This document shows, one piece after another, positions 48,294 to 57,181 of a stretch of 64,000 nucleotides of DNA (position 1 is its first letter; every line of letters starts with the position of its first letter). The stretch lies in NCBI GenBank assembly GCA_949294395.1, contig CASFGU010000044.1, positions 46,003 to 110,002 of the forward strand, in the 5' to 3' direction. Below the pieces are notes generated by a model. That model made no database searches. It was not told the DNA's origin and saw only the letters and a list, made by a program, of their open reading frames with translations. The translations under genes and the position numbers were made by a program. This stretch comes from an uncultured bacterium. Its GTDB lineage: Bacteria > Cyanobacteriota > Vampirovibrionia > Gastranaerophilales > Gastranaerophilaceae.

Positions 48294-49493
48294 TCAAACA
48301 TTTATTTCACTGTAAGATTTAAGTTCAACAGTTTTTTCGCTTATGGCGTTCAGTGTTTGTTCCAGCTTTGCCCATACAAGATTGGTATTTTTTAATTTTG
48401 TCTTGCCGAAAAGTGCCGGATACTGAATATTAGTTTTAAAAACATCTTTAAAATCCTTTAGACTGTGATAATCATGTTCATCAATTATGTCTACATAATC
48501 GCAAAGATACACAAACAAATCTCCAAGAACTGATTTTGCCTTAGCAATATTGTTTGAAGATATGTTTTTCTTAATCTTTTTTAATTTGGTTTCTAATTCT
48601 GAGTATATCTGTGTGAGCTTTGCCTTTTTGACAGGTAAAGTTTTTTTAAAGTAGTCCATTGTTTGCGAATAACCGATGTCCATAAGGTTTGCACGCTTTT
48701 CTTTCGGCATGTTGAAATCTACAATGTTCACATCGCCCGTGTTGATTACAATGTAATCGTATTTATCTTTCTGATTGTAAATACTCATTATAAATCCGGT
48801 TGCAATTGATGTTGCATAACTGTAAAGAGAATTGATATATTCGATTGTGTTTTTGTCATTCCCTTCAAAATCACCTTCAAGCCGAAATTCCAGTATTCTT
48901 TCATCTTCCGGCTGTAAATTTTTTGAAAGTTTCCACATCGGAGAACCCTTCTGCAAATCTCCGTCAACCAGAACCCTGTTATTGTATTCAATAGGTTTCA
49001 TAAGTCCGGGCATACTGCATGAAATTCTGACAGCAGTTGCGATTTCAAAATCGGAGGTTTCCCATTTTGAAAATTCTTTGCAGTCAAAACTTGATAAATC
49101 AGTTGTTATTATGACAAGATTTTTTTTAATATCAGAAAAAGTAACAGCTTTATGGGTTCCTTTTTTATATTTTTCGCCGTAAACTTTTTTTTCTATCAAA
49201 TCCCTTATCCAGTCAAGAAAGACTTCCCCCTTGCTCAACGCAAACTGCGGCCCGAGTGCAAACTGTATGTCGCTGAAAAGTTCGAAGTTTACCTGCATAA
49301 ATATTTCCCGTAATTCTTCCGCTGAATAGCCCACTGCGAGAAGTGCCGCTATAATTGAGCCTACAGATGAGCCGGCAATTGTATCCGGATTAATTCCGAG
49401 TTCTTCCATTGCCTTTACGGTACCGCAGTATGCTGCCCCTCTTATTGCTCCGCCGCCGAATAGGCAGGTATATTTAAATGATTTGTTTTCCAT
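48294..49493 (-). CDS. patatin-like phospholipase
   Basis: This 399-residue patatin/RssA-type lipid acyl hydrolase has an oxyanion hole 'GGGAIRG' at residues 13-19 and a nucleophile Ser43 in 'GSSVG'. The catalytic Asp is in 'LVDGDLQKG' near 174, where the canonical motif is DGG/A. The C-terminal 150 residues are helical and not part of the catalytic fold. There is no signal peptide, so it is cytoplasmic or injected. TATAAT and TAGAAT boxes lie 11 and 6 nt before the ATG with no ribosome site, a likely leaderless start. Confidence 0.9.
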   Translation of the reverse strand: MENKSFKYTCLFGGGAIRGAAYCGTVKAMEELGINPDTIAGSSVGSIIAALLAVGYSAEELREIFMQVNFELFSDIQFALGPQFALSKGEVFLDWIRDLIEKKVYGEKYKKGTHKAVTFSDIKKNLVIITTDLSSFDCKEFSKWETSDFEIATAVRISCSMPGLMKPIEYNNRVLVDGDLQKGSPMWKLSKNLQPEDERILEFRLEGDFEGNDKNTIEYINSLYSYATSIATGFIMSIYNQKDKYDYIVINTGDVNIVDFNMPKEKRANLMDIGYSQTMDYFKKTLPVKKAKLTQIYSELETKLKKIKKNISSNNIAKAKSVLGDLFVYLCDYVDIIDEHDYHSLKDFKDVFKTNIQYPALFGKTKLKNTNLVWAKLEQTLNAISEKTVELKSYSEINV

Positions 49494-49512
49494 ATTTATA
49501 TTCTATTATAAT

Positions 49513-51024
49513 TTAAAATTTTATTGATGTATCAAATAATGTATTTTTATAGTAATTTATGTCGTCAGACGGCAGTTTGTAGGTTCTCAGTCTGTCTTTT
49601 TGTTTAACAAACACCCCGAAATCCTGACCCTCATATACTTTACACCAGATTTGAGATTTACTCAACATAGCATATACCGGATAGTATTTTTCAAGAACCA
49701 TAACGTCAGGAGGATATTTTTCAAGAATTTCCTGCCAGCCAGGATTTAGAAGATAGAATTTTTTGAGGAGAGGCACCATGCCTTCATAATAAACTTCCTC
49801 GTATCGTCCATCCATGAATATTAAATTCTGAGGATAAAGTTTATAAGACGCGTAACTTCCCAGTCCGAAATTAATCAAAAGGTTTCCTTTTATATTGTTT
49901 ATTTTAAGAAACTCTATCTCCTTAACCGGATAAGCCTGAGTATTTACAGGTATTGAAATATTTTTAGTAAAAAAGTTAAGAGCAATGATAAGTAAGAATG
50001 CAGCGTAGACAATTCTGTCTTTCCAGATCGGCATTTTTATATTATTGATTAACCGGTAGAAATCTTCATAAACAAAGCATGCCGCAGCAATTGCAAAGAA
50101 TGGAAGCAGTTTTATGTGAGATACTGCAAGGAATAACGTTCCTGCAAGAACAATAAATTTAGTTTTATCAAGTTTTAAGTACCACTCTTTAATGTTCTGC
50201 AGGCGGAGTGCTTTAACGGTCAGCAAAAGTTCAGCGCCGAGTGTTCCGAACATAAATATTTTAAAAGAAATTTGTCTGAACAGATGAAATTTTGAAAAGA
50301 GGCCCCACCACTCGGCAACATCCGGCCGCTTCATTGTGTTTGCCATCAGCAGAAATTTTATGTAGTCAATTCCCCACGGATTAATAGCAAGAACCGGAAT
50401 TGAAAAAAGAAGGGTTATAATATATTTTTTAAACGGTTTTTTGTTAAAAAATTCACCTGCCGCGTACATACAAAGCAGCCCTATTCCGGCAACAACGCCT
50501 CCGTGAAGGTTGTTCCAGAGAATAATCAGTGGAGGAATTAAAAATAAAAGCTGATTTTTGCCTCTGCGTACAAGTTCCAGAATATAAATAAAAATTGTAA
50601 ACAATAAAAAGCTGAAAAGGTGGCATCTTACAGGATTGTTAAAATTTTCTGCAAGCGCCATTACAGGAAACAGGTAAAATAATATATTGTAAGGGCAGTT
50701 ACTGTTTCTTAGTTTTATAATTCGCGATACTGTAAAAAATATTGAAAAATAGAGTAAAATTTCAAGAATTATAAGGCTGTAAGGCCCGAAAAGCTTTAGA
50801 AATGTATAAAAAACAATTCCTGAACCGTATTCATGATCATACCAGATATGAGTCGGCGTGTAGGAAAGAAAATCCTGTTTCAGTACCTGACCGCCTTCCA
50901 CAAAGCCCATGCCTGCAATCAGCCTTGCCCATAAATCAAAATCAAAGTGTGTTGCATTTACGCAGATTGCAGCAATTAAAAGAAAAAGTGTTATATAAAA
51001 CAAATAAGGCTTAAATCTCTCCAT
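49513..51024 (-). CDS. polytopic GT-C-like membrane protein
   Basis: This protein of about 503 residues has some 10-12 membrane helices. The first extracytoplasmic loop carries acidic and His residues 'FDFDLWARL' and 'YTPTHIWYDHEYGSG', as in GT-C glycosyltransferases. The C-terminal soluble part contains 'FMDGRYEEVYYEG' and ends with a 'WCKVYEGQDFGVFVK' strand pair typical of uncharacterised membrane proteins of this kind. It probably transfers a lipid-linked sugar, unproven. The ATG at 51024 is 7 nt from TG-C-TAGAAT and lacks a ribosome site; a longer frame to 51069 would include that promoter and is rejected. Confidence 0.65.
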   Translation of the reverse strand: MERFKPYLFYITLFLLIAAICVNATHFDFDLWARLIAGMGFVEGGQVLKQDFLSYTPTHIWYDHEYGSGIVFYTFLKLFGPYSLIILEILLYFSIFFTVSRIIKLRNSNCPYNILFYLFPVMALAENFNNPVRCHLFSFLLFTIFIYILELVRRGKNQLLFLIPPLIILWNNLHGGVVAGIGLLCMYAAGEFFNKKPFKKYIITLLFSIPVLAINPWGIDYIKFLLMANTMKRPDVAEWWGLFSKFHLFRQISFKIFMFGTLGAELLLTVKALRLQNIKEWYLKLDKTKFIVLAGTLFLAVSHIKLLPFFAIAAACFVYEDFYRLINNIKMPIWKDRIVYAAFLLIIALNFFTKNISIPVNTQAYPVKEIEFLKINNIKGNLLINFGLGSYASYKLYPQNLIFMDGRYEEVYYEGMVPLLKKFYLLNPGWQEILEKYPPDVMVLEKYYPVYAMLSKSQIWCKVYEGQDFGVFVKQKDRLRTYKLPSDDINYYKNTLFDTSIKF

Positions 51025-51118
51025 AAACAGAATTCTAGCATAAAAAAGTCTGCCGGTTAAGACAGTCATTAAGATATTTATACCGCAGCTTACTGCGGAT
51101 ACTCAAATATTCTCATGC

Positions 51119-51150
51119 AAAAATACCCTAAATAAATTCAGGGTATTTTG
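51119..51150 (-). terminator. terminator of HEAT-repeat gene
   Basis: AAAAATACCCT pairs with AGGGTATTTT. The stretch 51025-51203 also holds a CCGCAG-CTTA-CTGCGG hairpin (about 51083-51098) and a GCGTCA/TGACGC hairpin (about 51180-51200), whose roles are unclear. Confidence 0.8.
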
Positions 51151-51203
51151 CTATATAAAATCTGATTTTAGCTCTCTGGCGTCAAAAGCATACTGACGCG
51201 TAA

Positions 51204-51488
51204 CTAAGCGGCAATCTCGCCTTTAATTTCTCTTATGAGATATTCAGCAACCCATTCAAAATCTTTATTTTTCTGAGCTGCTTTTTCAAGATATTTAATG
51301 GAAGCATCACCGATTCTGATTAAAGTCATTGCAACAACGCCTCTTTTAATCCCTCTGACAACTTGAAGCTGGTCAACAAGCTGAGGAAGAACTTCTGTAC
51401 CCTGTTCAACTAATTTATTTTCAAGTTCATTTTTTGTAGTGTTGTCTGCATTTTCTAACTTTGTAAGAATTTCTTTAACTGATTCCAT
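51204..51488 (-). CDS. small HEAT-repeat protein
   Basis: This protein of about 94 residues has two to three short helical hairpins ('LENKLVEQGTEVLPQLVDQLQ', 'RGVVAMTLIRIGDASIKYLEKAAQK') in a HEAT-like pattern. It is soluble. A GGAG ribosome site precedes the ATG at 51488; the frame opens four codons earlier. Many cyanobacteria-related genomes have such small HEAT proteins; the partner is unknown. It is monocistronic. Confidence 0.7.
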   Translation of the reverse strand: MESVKEILTKLENADNTTKNELENKLVEQGTEVLPQLVDQLQVVRGIKRGVVAMTLIRIGDASIKYLEKAAQKNKDFEWVAEYLIREIKGEIAA

Positions 51489-51614
51489 AATTATCTCCAA
51501 TTATTTTTCTAACCTATGTTCTTATTATAATTCAAAATAATTATGAACTTTGATTTCCTTACATAATCTTTATATCGTATAAAGATGCCGTGAAAAGTCA
51601 GGCTCTATCAGGCT

Positions 51615-53723
51615 TTATGCTGTGAAATATTTAAAGTTCCTTTCAACGTTTTTGTCTATAACTGATTTAATAGAATCGTATTCAGTCTGGAGTGACTGGT
51701 GTTCGGTATCGATATTTTTCAATTCAAGGTCGTAGCGTTTGTCTTTTGCTTCAATTTTGTTCATAGCTTTGGTGTATTCTGCTTCAGCCCTTGTAATATC
51801 AATATCTATAGATGATTCTGTAATATCAACGCAGTTGGTGTACATTGTAGAAACCCAGTCGCCTTCATCATTTACCTGTTCCATTGAGATAAGGCTGCTT
51901 TCCAGTGCAAACTGAAGCCATTCCGAACTTGAAGCAAGCCCGTTTTCTATTGCTTTGTAGCCGCCTTCCATCATGCGTTCGAAAAGATTTGTATACCATT
52001 CAGCCTTGGCGTCTGCGTTTTCGTTCGGATTGTTTACATCTATCCAGGTGTAATTAGGTACACCGTATTCTTCCATCATTTTTTCGCATAAGTAAATATC
52101 AATTACTGCCTGAAAGTTTGGCTGATAAGTTTCATTTACAGTAGTTGTAGTTGTTTGCCCTGTTACCGGATCGGTTGTTGTAACTTCATAAGGCACGGTT
52201 ATAGTGTTTTCTGCTACAATACCGCCTTCTGAAGGATCTAAGGCTGTTGTAGGGAAAATCTGTCCCCATCCGCCGTTTCCTTCTCCGTCAATATCATCGT
52301 TCCATACCTGCTGGCCCATGCACCATTCCATATCATCAAGATTGTCATAGTATTCAGCGCCTACATCCTGCCCGAATATGAACATTGAAAGCTGTTTTGC
52401 GGCTTCGTAGTATTCAGCTTTTGCAGCCTGAGCCTCCGCTCCTGATGAAAAATCTTCTCTTTTCAAGGCATTCATGATGTTTGTCTGGAAGTACTCCCAC
52501 ATGTAAATGGTGTTTTCTACATACTGAGATTCTGTTACTGTACTTTTTATAACTTCCTGATAAGTTCCATCTCCGTAAGCAGTTTCCGGTTCTGTTTTTA
52601 AAGGTAAACCGTTTTCATCTAATTGCTCTTCCGGTAAAGAATCAAGAACTGTTTCATCATAGACAACCCACTTGCATGGATCGCCGGTTGTCGGATCTGT
52701 GTGCATCGGTGTTCCCGGAGGATTTCTGTTGTATGCTTTATCTGTGTCGACAAGCTCATATCTAATATCACCAATATTTGGCATTGAAAGATACTCTTCC
52801 ATTGTATTGGCAAAGGTGCCCGGAATCTGACTTTCTGTTGTTGAACCATCCGGTGCGGTTGTTGTCTGGGTTGTTGTTTTAAGATGTCCTTTTAAGGCAT
52901 TATAAATATCCTGCATAGCTGCAACAAGTGCCTGAGCCTGAGCTACAGCGTCAGCAGGTGCTGTAATAGTTTCGCCGTTCGTATCATAAGTAAGATCCGC
53001 ATCAAGTTTTGACATCTTTGAATACCAGTTTTTATAGGTATCGCCGTTGCCGACTGTATCATATACGGTCTGCTGCATTTCTTTTATTGTTGCATTAGTG
53101 TAGGCGTCGCTTTTTGTCTGGTAATCGTCAAGTAATTCGAGGTATATACCGTATTCTACGGATGTCTTTGACAATTCATAACCGTAGTGGATTCCTGATA
53201 CTCTGCTGCCGTCGGTGTTATATACCATATCGCCTTCATAGATTGCCTGAATATTAGGATCAATACTAAATACATCCTGATTTTCAAAGTAGGTTGTAGA
53301 TTTTTCAAGACCGTAAGATTTCAAAAATTCTTCGAGAGCTTTTGCATTAAGTCCTTCTGTATCGCCTTCAATAATTGATTCATCCTGCTCTGCCATTTTG
53401 AAGGCTTCTTCAAATTTAGCGGCATCAGTTTCCGCAACGAGGAGTTGTCCGCTCTTATCTCTCAGACCGTACTGGTTATTGTAAGCACTGTAGGCTGTTA
53501 AACTGTTAAATGTCAGGTTTTGATACTGAGATTCTCCTGCAGTGTTATAATTCTTCATCATTAACTGGGTTTTGTTAAGCGCATCAACATATTCCTCACT
53601 TACCTGAGAGCTTTCTGCTGTGAGGCGCATTTTGGCATTATTAATCAACTGCGAACGAAGTTCGTTGTCAGCCATACGAGATGTTATTGATAATAATCTA
53701 GCCTGTGATGCTGCCAGTCCCAT
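51615..53723 (-). CDS. large coiled-coil-ended protein, sigma-28-type promoter
   Basis: This 702-residue protein begins 'MGLAASQARLLSITSRMADNE', a helical start shared with the gene entering at 63860. It ends in a long coiled coil ('EYTKAMNKIEAKDKRYDLELKN', then 'IDKNVERNFKYF'). The middle is Thr/Asp/Tyr-rich and probably beta-structured. Helices at both ends with a variable middle is how flagellin, hook-associated and needle-type secretion substrates are built. With the sigma-28-like promoter this suggests a substrate of a flagellar-type export system. There is no Sec signal. The family has no characterised member known to me. Confidence 0.7.
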   Translation of the reverse strand: MGLAASQARLLSITSRMADNELRSQLINNAKMRLTAESSQVSEEYVDALNKTQLMMKNYNTAGESQYQNLTFNSLTAYSAYNNQYGLRDKSGQLLVAETDAAKFEEAFKMAEQDESIIEGDTEGLNAKALEEFLKSYGLEKSTTYFENQDVFSIDPNIQAIYEGDMVYNTDGSRVSGIHYGYELSKTSVEYGIYLELLDDYQTKSDAYTNATIKEMQQTVYDTVGNGDTYKNWYSKMSKLDADLTYDTNGETITAPADAVAQAQALVAAMQDIYNALKGHLKTTTQTTTAPDGSTTESQIPGTFANTMEEYLSMPNIGDIRYELVDTDKAYNRNPPGTPMHTDPTTGDPCKWVVYDETVLDSLPEEQLDENGLPLKTEPETAYGDGTYQEVIKSTVTESQYVENTIYMWEYFQTNIMNALKREDFSSGAEAQAAKAEYYEAAKQLSMFIFGQDVGAEYYDNLDDMEWCMGQQVWNDDIDGEGNGGWGQIFPTTALDPSEGGIVAENTITVPYEVTTTDPVTGQTTTTTVNETYQPNFQAVIDIYLCEKMMEEYGVPNYTWIDVNNPNENADAKAEWYTNLFERMMEGGYKAIENGLASSSEWLQFALESSLISMEQVNDEGDWVSTMYTNCVDITESSIDIDITRAEAEYTKAMNKIEAKDKRYDLELKNIDTEHQSLQTEYDSIKSVIDKNVERNFKYFTA

Positions 53724-53777
53724 ATTTTACGACTTTTTCCTTTCAAAATTCCTTATCGTAACATATTCTTACATACG

Positions 53778-53805
53778 GTAACGGCTTTTCTGGGCGAAAT
53801 CTTTA
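53778..53805 (-). promoter_or_regulatory. sigma-28-like promoter (copy 2)
   Basis: On the minus strand TAAAGATT (complement of 53798-53805), a 12-nt gap and GCCGTTAC (complement of 53778-53785). It lies 55-82 bp before the ATG of the 702-residue protein gene. Confidence 0.5.
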
Positions 53806-53838
53806 AAATATATCAGGTGTTTTTTACAAAATGTAACA

Positions 53839-54879
53839 TTATTTTATATGTCTTAAAACGTCAAATAATTTATATAAACTTTTTTCAGACGTTCCTATTC
53901 CGCAAAGAAGCATTGTGGATTTTTCGTTTGTCTTTTCATCTTCTATATTATATTTTTCAAATAGAATTTTAGAGAGTTCATATCCGGAATATTTCGGATG
54001 TTTAACAAGAATTTTTGTAACGTCATCGCCGGAAAAGTCACAGCCGGTGCAGGTGTCTTTGAGTGTTTTGATTGTTGAGATAATATTTTCAAGATTTTTA
54101 CGCCCGCGCTTAGAATTAAGGTAGTTAATGTTAGCCTCAATTGATGCAAGAAGAGGATATGACGGCGAAGTTGTTGAGATAAGCTTTAGAGCTTCTGTCG
54201 TATCAAGTTCGCAATTGCAGTGCAGAAGTGCTGTCGGGTTAAGGCCTCCTGCTGTCTTATGAAGAGATTGAACTGTAAAATCCGCAATTTTAACCGCGCT
54301 TTCCGGCAAATTGTCAGAAAACGGGTAGAGCGCGCCGTGCGCCTCATCAACAATTAAATACGCTCCGTATTTTTCGCATAAAGCCTTTAGTGCGGGTATA
54401 TCTGAAACAATACCTTCATAAGTAGGCGATGTTATGATTACTGCTTTAATTTTTTCTTTTTTCAGAGCATTTTCAATTGTTTCAGGCTTAACCGCAAGCG
54501 GAACCCCGAAATCATTATCTGTTTCAAGATTATAATAAACAGGTATTGCTCCTGCAAGCTTTAGTGCGTTAGCATGGCAGGGATGAGCCTCCTGCCAAAT
54601 AAGCACTTTTTCTCCGGCTAAAACACATGTTAAAACTGCAGCAATTATGCCGCTTGTTGAGCCGTTTGTCAAAAATTCGGTAGATTTGGTGCCGTAAATC
54701 TCAGCAGCACGTTTCTGTGCCTTAGAAAGTGCTTCCTGAGGATTGTAAGCCTCAGTTTCAGATATGTCATATTTGTATAGATTTCTTAATTTATGGTAAA
54801 TAAAAAATCTTTGTGCATGCGACGGCGTTGTAAAAAGTATTTTGCGGCAGGTTTTTCGTAATAAATTAACTAAACTCAT
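53839..54879 (-). CDS. short Orn/Lys/Arg decarboxylase-like PLP enzyme
   Basis: This 346-residue fold-type I PLP protein of the ornithine/lysine/arginine decarboxylase family shows 'TEFLTNGSTSGIIAAVLT', 'VIITSPTYEGIVSDI', the PLP-phosphate and Asp motif 'LIVDEAHGALYPF', the Schiff-base Lys in 'QSLHKTAGG' (about residue 207) and 'STTSPSYPLLASIE'. Normal family members run to about 480 residues. Here the usual C-terminal domain and the first 50 residues with the PGH motif are missing, yet the frame is intact. It may have another substrate. It follows the PilZ gene by 2 bp. Confidence 0.8.
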   Translation of the reverse strand: MSLVNLLRKTCRKILFTTPSHAQRFFIYHKLRNLYKYDISETEAYNPQEALSKAQKRAAEIYGTKSTEFLTNGSTSGIIAAVLTCVLAGEKVLIWQEAHPCHANALKLAGAIPVYYNLETDNDFGVPLAVKPETIENALKKEKIKAVIITSPTYEGIVSDIPALKALCEKYGAYLIVDEAHGALYPFSDNLPESAVKIADFTVQSLHKTAGGLNPTALLHCNCELDTTEALKLISTTSPSYPLLASIEANINYLNSKRGRKNLENIISTIKTLKDTCTGCDFSGDDVTKILVKHPKYSGYELSKILFEKYNIEDEKTNEKSTMLLCGIGTSEKSLYKLFDVLRHIK

Positions 54880-54881
54880 AA

Positions 54882-55472
54882 CTATTTATTTTTAATTTCT
54901 ATACTGCGTTTAGCGCAATACTGGATTAAAGTCATTTTGTCTTTGTTATCGAAAAATGCAAACCGGCCGGAATGAGTGTACTGCCCGTCCTCGCCTTTTT
55001 CAATTCTAATAGGCAGATATTTGCAGGTAACCTTCATTTCTTCTGTCAGCGGGAGGGTAACTTTGTATTCATCCTCAATGTTTACATTCTCATTAGTCCG
55101 AAACTTCATACCGCCTGCTGAAATATCAAGAGTTGTTATTTTATGATTAACGCTATCAGTGAAAAGTTCAATTTCATGAATAAATTTGATACGTGTATAG
55201 CGGCGTCTTTGCAAAAATTTATGTTTTGCAGGGTTTGCAATTAAGAGAGTGTTGCCGTCAATAGATTTTGCGTAGGAATCAAAATAAAGAGTTCCGTGCG
55301 CTGTGTCAAGGTAAAATTCGCAGTAATTGCTTTTCAGAATACCTTCTGGTTTGTAGTCTAATTCCAGACTGAAATCCTGCGGAGTCACCTCTGTAATTGT
55401 ACCTTTGTTGGCAAACTTAAAATCTGCCGGAACCATTATAACTTTTTGTCCTTTTTCCAGTAATTCTCTCAT
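54882..55472 (-). CDS. PilZ-domain (c-di-GMP receptor) protein, YcgR-like
   Basis: This 196-residue protein has two domains: an N-terminal beta-barrel (about 1-85) and a PilZ domain with the c-di-GMP-binding 'QRRRYTRIKF' (about 88-97) and 'DISAGGMKF' (about 116-124). Both motifs (RxxxR and DxSxxG) are intact. The YcgR type acts as a brake on flagellar motors or controls exopolysaccharide. An AAAGGG ribosome site precedes the ATG. It is in an operon with the short decarboxylase. Confidence 0.9.
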   Translation of the reverse strand: MRELLEKGQKVIMVPADFKFANKGTITEVTPQDFSLELDYKPEGILKSNYCEFYLDTAHGTLYFDSYAKSIDGNTLLIANPAKHKFLQRRRYTRIKFIHEIELFTDSVNHKITTLDISAGGMKFRTNENVNIEDEYKVTLPLTEEMKVTCKYLPIRIEKGEDGQYTHSGRFAFFDNKDKMTLIQYCAKRSIEIKNK

Positions 55473-55544
55473 CTTGAACCCTTTCTAAAATACTTATGAG
55501 TTGATTATATTACATTTCAACTGATATTGCAAACCCTTTACAAA

Positions 55545-55573
55545 GAAAAGCCCCGTCCAAAACCGGCGGGGCA
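55545..55573 (-). terminator. terminator after XRE regulator B
   Basis: GCCCCG pairs with CGGGGC around 11 nt; on the minus strand TTTTCTTTG follows. Confidence 0.75.
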
Positions 55574-55577
55574 AATA

Positions 55578-55645
55578 CTGAGCAATCAGAAGAGTTGAGG
55601 ATTTACATATACATACTACCCTCTTAATCCTTCTGAAACATTGCC
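55578..55645. other. extended imperfect hairpin, no gene
   Basis: GCAAT-CAGAAG ... AGGATT on one side pairs with AATC-CTTCTG ... ATTGC on the other (about 55581-55643), with bulges. It lies between the XRE gene B stop and its terminator on the minus strand, so it could be a 3' UTR structure or an mRNA-stability element. The remaining 42 nt to 55688 show nothing recognisable. Confidence 0.35.
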
Positions 55646-55687
55646 GGAAATAAGTAAATTTGTCCGCTGATTTTTAACACTAAAGCA

Positions 55688-56002
55688 CTATAATTTTAAT
55701 GCAAGAATAAGTCTTACTGCTTTTTCCTTATCTTCCGGGGAAAGTTCATCAAATGTTTTATTTAATATAATTTTTAAATCCTGCTCGGAGTTCTTGTGTT
55801 CATAAACAAAAAAATCTTTTAAATCAATATTAATTTTGTCTGCAATTTTTGCCAGATTGCTGAGAAGCGGAAAATTTTTTCCGGATTCGATTTTACTAAT
55901 TGACTGCGGTTCTATTCCGGCAATTTCGGCAAATTTTTCCTGAGTATAGCCTAACTTTTTCCTTATTTCCCGAAACCGTTTTCCCAGCAAATTTTTACAC
56001 AT
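55688..56002 (-). CDS. XRE-family HTH regulator (cassette B)
   Basis: This 104-residue protein has an N-terminal Cro/CI HTH, 'LGKRFREIRKKLGYTQEKFAEIAGIEPQSISKIESGKNFP', with the recognition helix near 30-40. A C-terminal extension, 'LKIILNKTFDELSPEDKEKAVRLILALKL', may form a dimer helix. It is transcribed away from pilin-like gene B, 141 bp apart. A GGAGAG ribosome site is 8 nt before the ATG. The large inverted repeat at 56082-56117 is its probable operator. Confidence 0.9.
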   Translation of the reverse strand: MCKNLLGKRFREIRKKLGYTQEKFAEIAGIEPQSISKIESGKNFPLLSNLAKIADKINIDLKDFFVYEHKNSEQDLKIILNKTFDELSPEDKEKAVRLILALKL

Positions 56003-56071
56003 AAATTCTCTCCGATTTTTTAAATCTATCAGCTAAGCGACTATATTAAAATATATCTGTAAGTGAATATA

Positions 56072-56117
56072 TTGCGAAAAATAACTTAGTAATGTATAAT
56101 ATTAATATACTAAGTTA
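56072..56117 (+). promoter_or_regulatory. pilin B promoter with 10-bp-arm operator
   Basis: TTGCGA (56072-56077), 17 nt and extended -10 TG-TATAAT (56093-56100) form a strong promoter. A perfect inverted repeat, TAACTTAGTA (56082-56091) / TACTAAGTTA (56108-56117), with a 16-nt gap, straddles the -10 box. A dimer or tetramer bound there would block polymerase. The half-site resembles the TTAG/CTAA repeat in front of pilin A. Confidence 0.7.
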
Positions 56118-56143
56118 GTTTTTTCTAAAAAGGAGTGATTGAG

Positions 56144-56842
56144 ATGAAAAAGAGTTTTGCATTTACGCTTGCTGAGGTATTAATATCACTCGGGATAATC
56201 GGGGTAGTTGCAGCAATGACGCTGCCGGCGCTTGTACAGAAAAAGACCAACAGCGAAGTTGAGGCAAAGTTAAAGAAAATATATTCCGCTATGAATCAGG
56301 CAATTCTCCTTTCAGAAATAGACAACGGGCCTAAAGAGTACTGGCCTCATTCATGCGGCGAATATGCTGATATTGACTGTGAAACATACTATAACAAATA
56401 TTTTCTAAAGTACCTAAAAAATGTTTCTCATAAGGAATTTGAGGCATACGGCGGGTATAATATTGCAATATATTTTGCTGACGGAACTGTACTTGTCGGG
56501 AAAGCAGCCTATGACTATTTTTTCTTTCCAAAAGCTCAATATTTTGATGAAAAGACTTTCGGACTTCTAAATGAAAGCGGATATACATCCCGTGAAGGTT
56601 GCGGCAGTACGTTTTTCGCATTTAGATTTTCGCCTTCTAATACGGCTGCAGCTAATAAATTTCACTATAAAAAAGGGTTTGAGCCATACAAATTGGATCT
56701 TGAAGAACTTACAAAGGAAGCAATGACTGAAAGTTCAAAATATTCCTGTTCAGCAGGACATGTTAACGGTGCCTATTGTGCAGCATTAATTCAGCTTAAC
56801 GGCTGGAAAATTCCTGATGATTACCCGTATAAGGTAAAATAG
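56144..56842 (+). CDS. FTLAE type IV pilin-like protein (copy B)
   Basis: The N terminus 'FAFTLAEVLISLGIIGVVAAMTLPALV' is a prepilin signal with predicted cleavage before Phe and Glu at mature position 5. A conserved helix ('VEAKLKKIYSAMNQAILLSEIDNGPKEYW') follows, then a Tyr-rich globular part and the family ending 'CAALIQLNGWKIPDDYPYKVK'. It is very similar to copy C and less so to copy A. The frame extends to a GTG at 56135, but AGGAG at 56131-56135 fits the ATG at 56144. A copy of the 180-bp repeat element lies 82 bp past the stop. Confidence 0.9.
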   Translation: MKKSFAFTLAEVLISLGIIGVVAAMTLPALVQKKTNSEVEAKLKKIYSAMNQAILLSEIDNGPKEYWPHSCGEYADIDCETYYNKYFLKYLKNVSHKEFEAYGGYNIAIYFADGTVLVGKAAYDYFFFPKAQYFDEKTFGLLNESGYTSREGCGSTFFAFRFSPSNTAAANKFHYKKGFEPYKLDLEELTKEAMTESSKYSCSAGHVNGAYCAALIQLNGWKIPDDYPYKVK

Positions 56843-56924
56843 TTAATTTCCCCGCCGTTCTGGCTTCACAATTTTGGAATAAAAGCACAAAAATTATCCG
56901 TATGAAATAAATAGCAGCTTTTTT

Positions 56925-57105
56925 AAAGACCAAGCAAGTATATAAAAATTTGGTCTGGAACTCCATTCGCTAGTCGTGTGTAATCAGCTCAACCCGAAGC
57001 AAGTGAACTCGCTGCGCTCAGACAGCACTTGCTTTTGTCATTGTTTCGCTGAACAACGACTGCTCTTTGCGTTAAGGACAAATTTTAATATACTTGCTCA
57101 GTCTT
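56925..57105 (+). repeat. 180-bp inverted-repeat-ended element, copy 1
   Basis: It begins AAAGACCAAGCAAGTATATA and ends GACAAATTTTAATATACTTG plus CTCAGTCTT. The two ends are inverted repeats of about 29 bp. The interior holds AGCAAGTG/CACTTGCT and GTCATTGTT/AACAACGAC hairpins and AGTCGT/ACGACT arms, almost identical to copy 2. The flank GCAGCTTTTTTAAAGAC is shared too. No transposase or reverse transcriptase is encoded. It is either a MITE-like element or a structured RNA. The stretch 56843-56924 between the pilin stop and the element holds nothing recognisable. Confidence 0.8.
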
Positions 57106-57124
57106 ATTTTCATAACTGGATTAA

Positions 57125-57165
57125 AACAAAACAGACGGCCTATATTTTGACCGCCTGTTTTTTAT
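57125..57165 (-). terminator. secY operon terminator
   Basis: On the minus strand AACAGGCGG pairs with CCGTCTGTT around an 11-nt loop, followed by TTTAA. Confidence 0.8.
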
Positions 57166-57181
57166 TCTTAACATTGTATGC

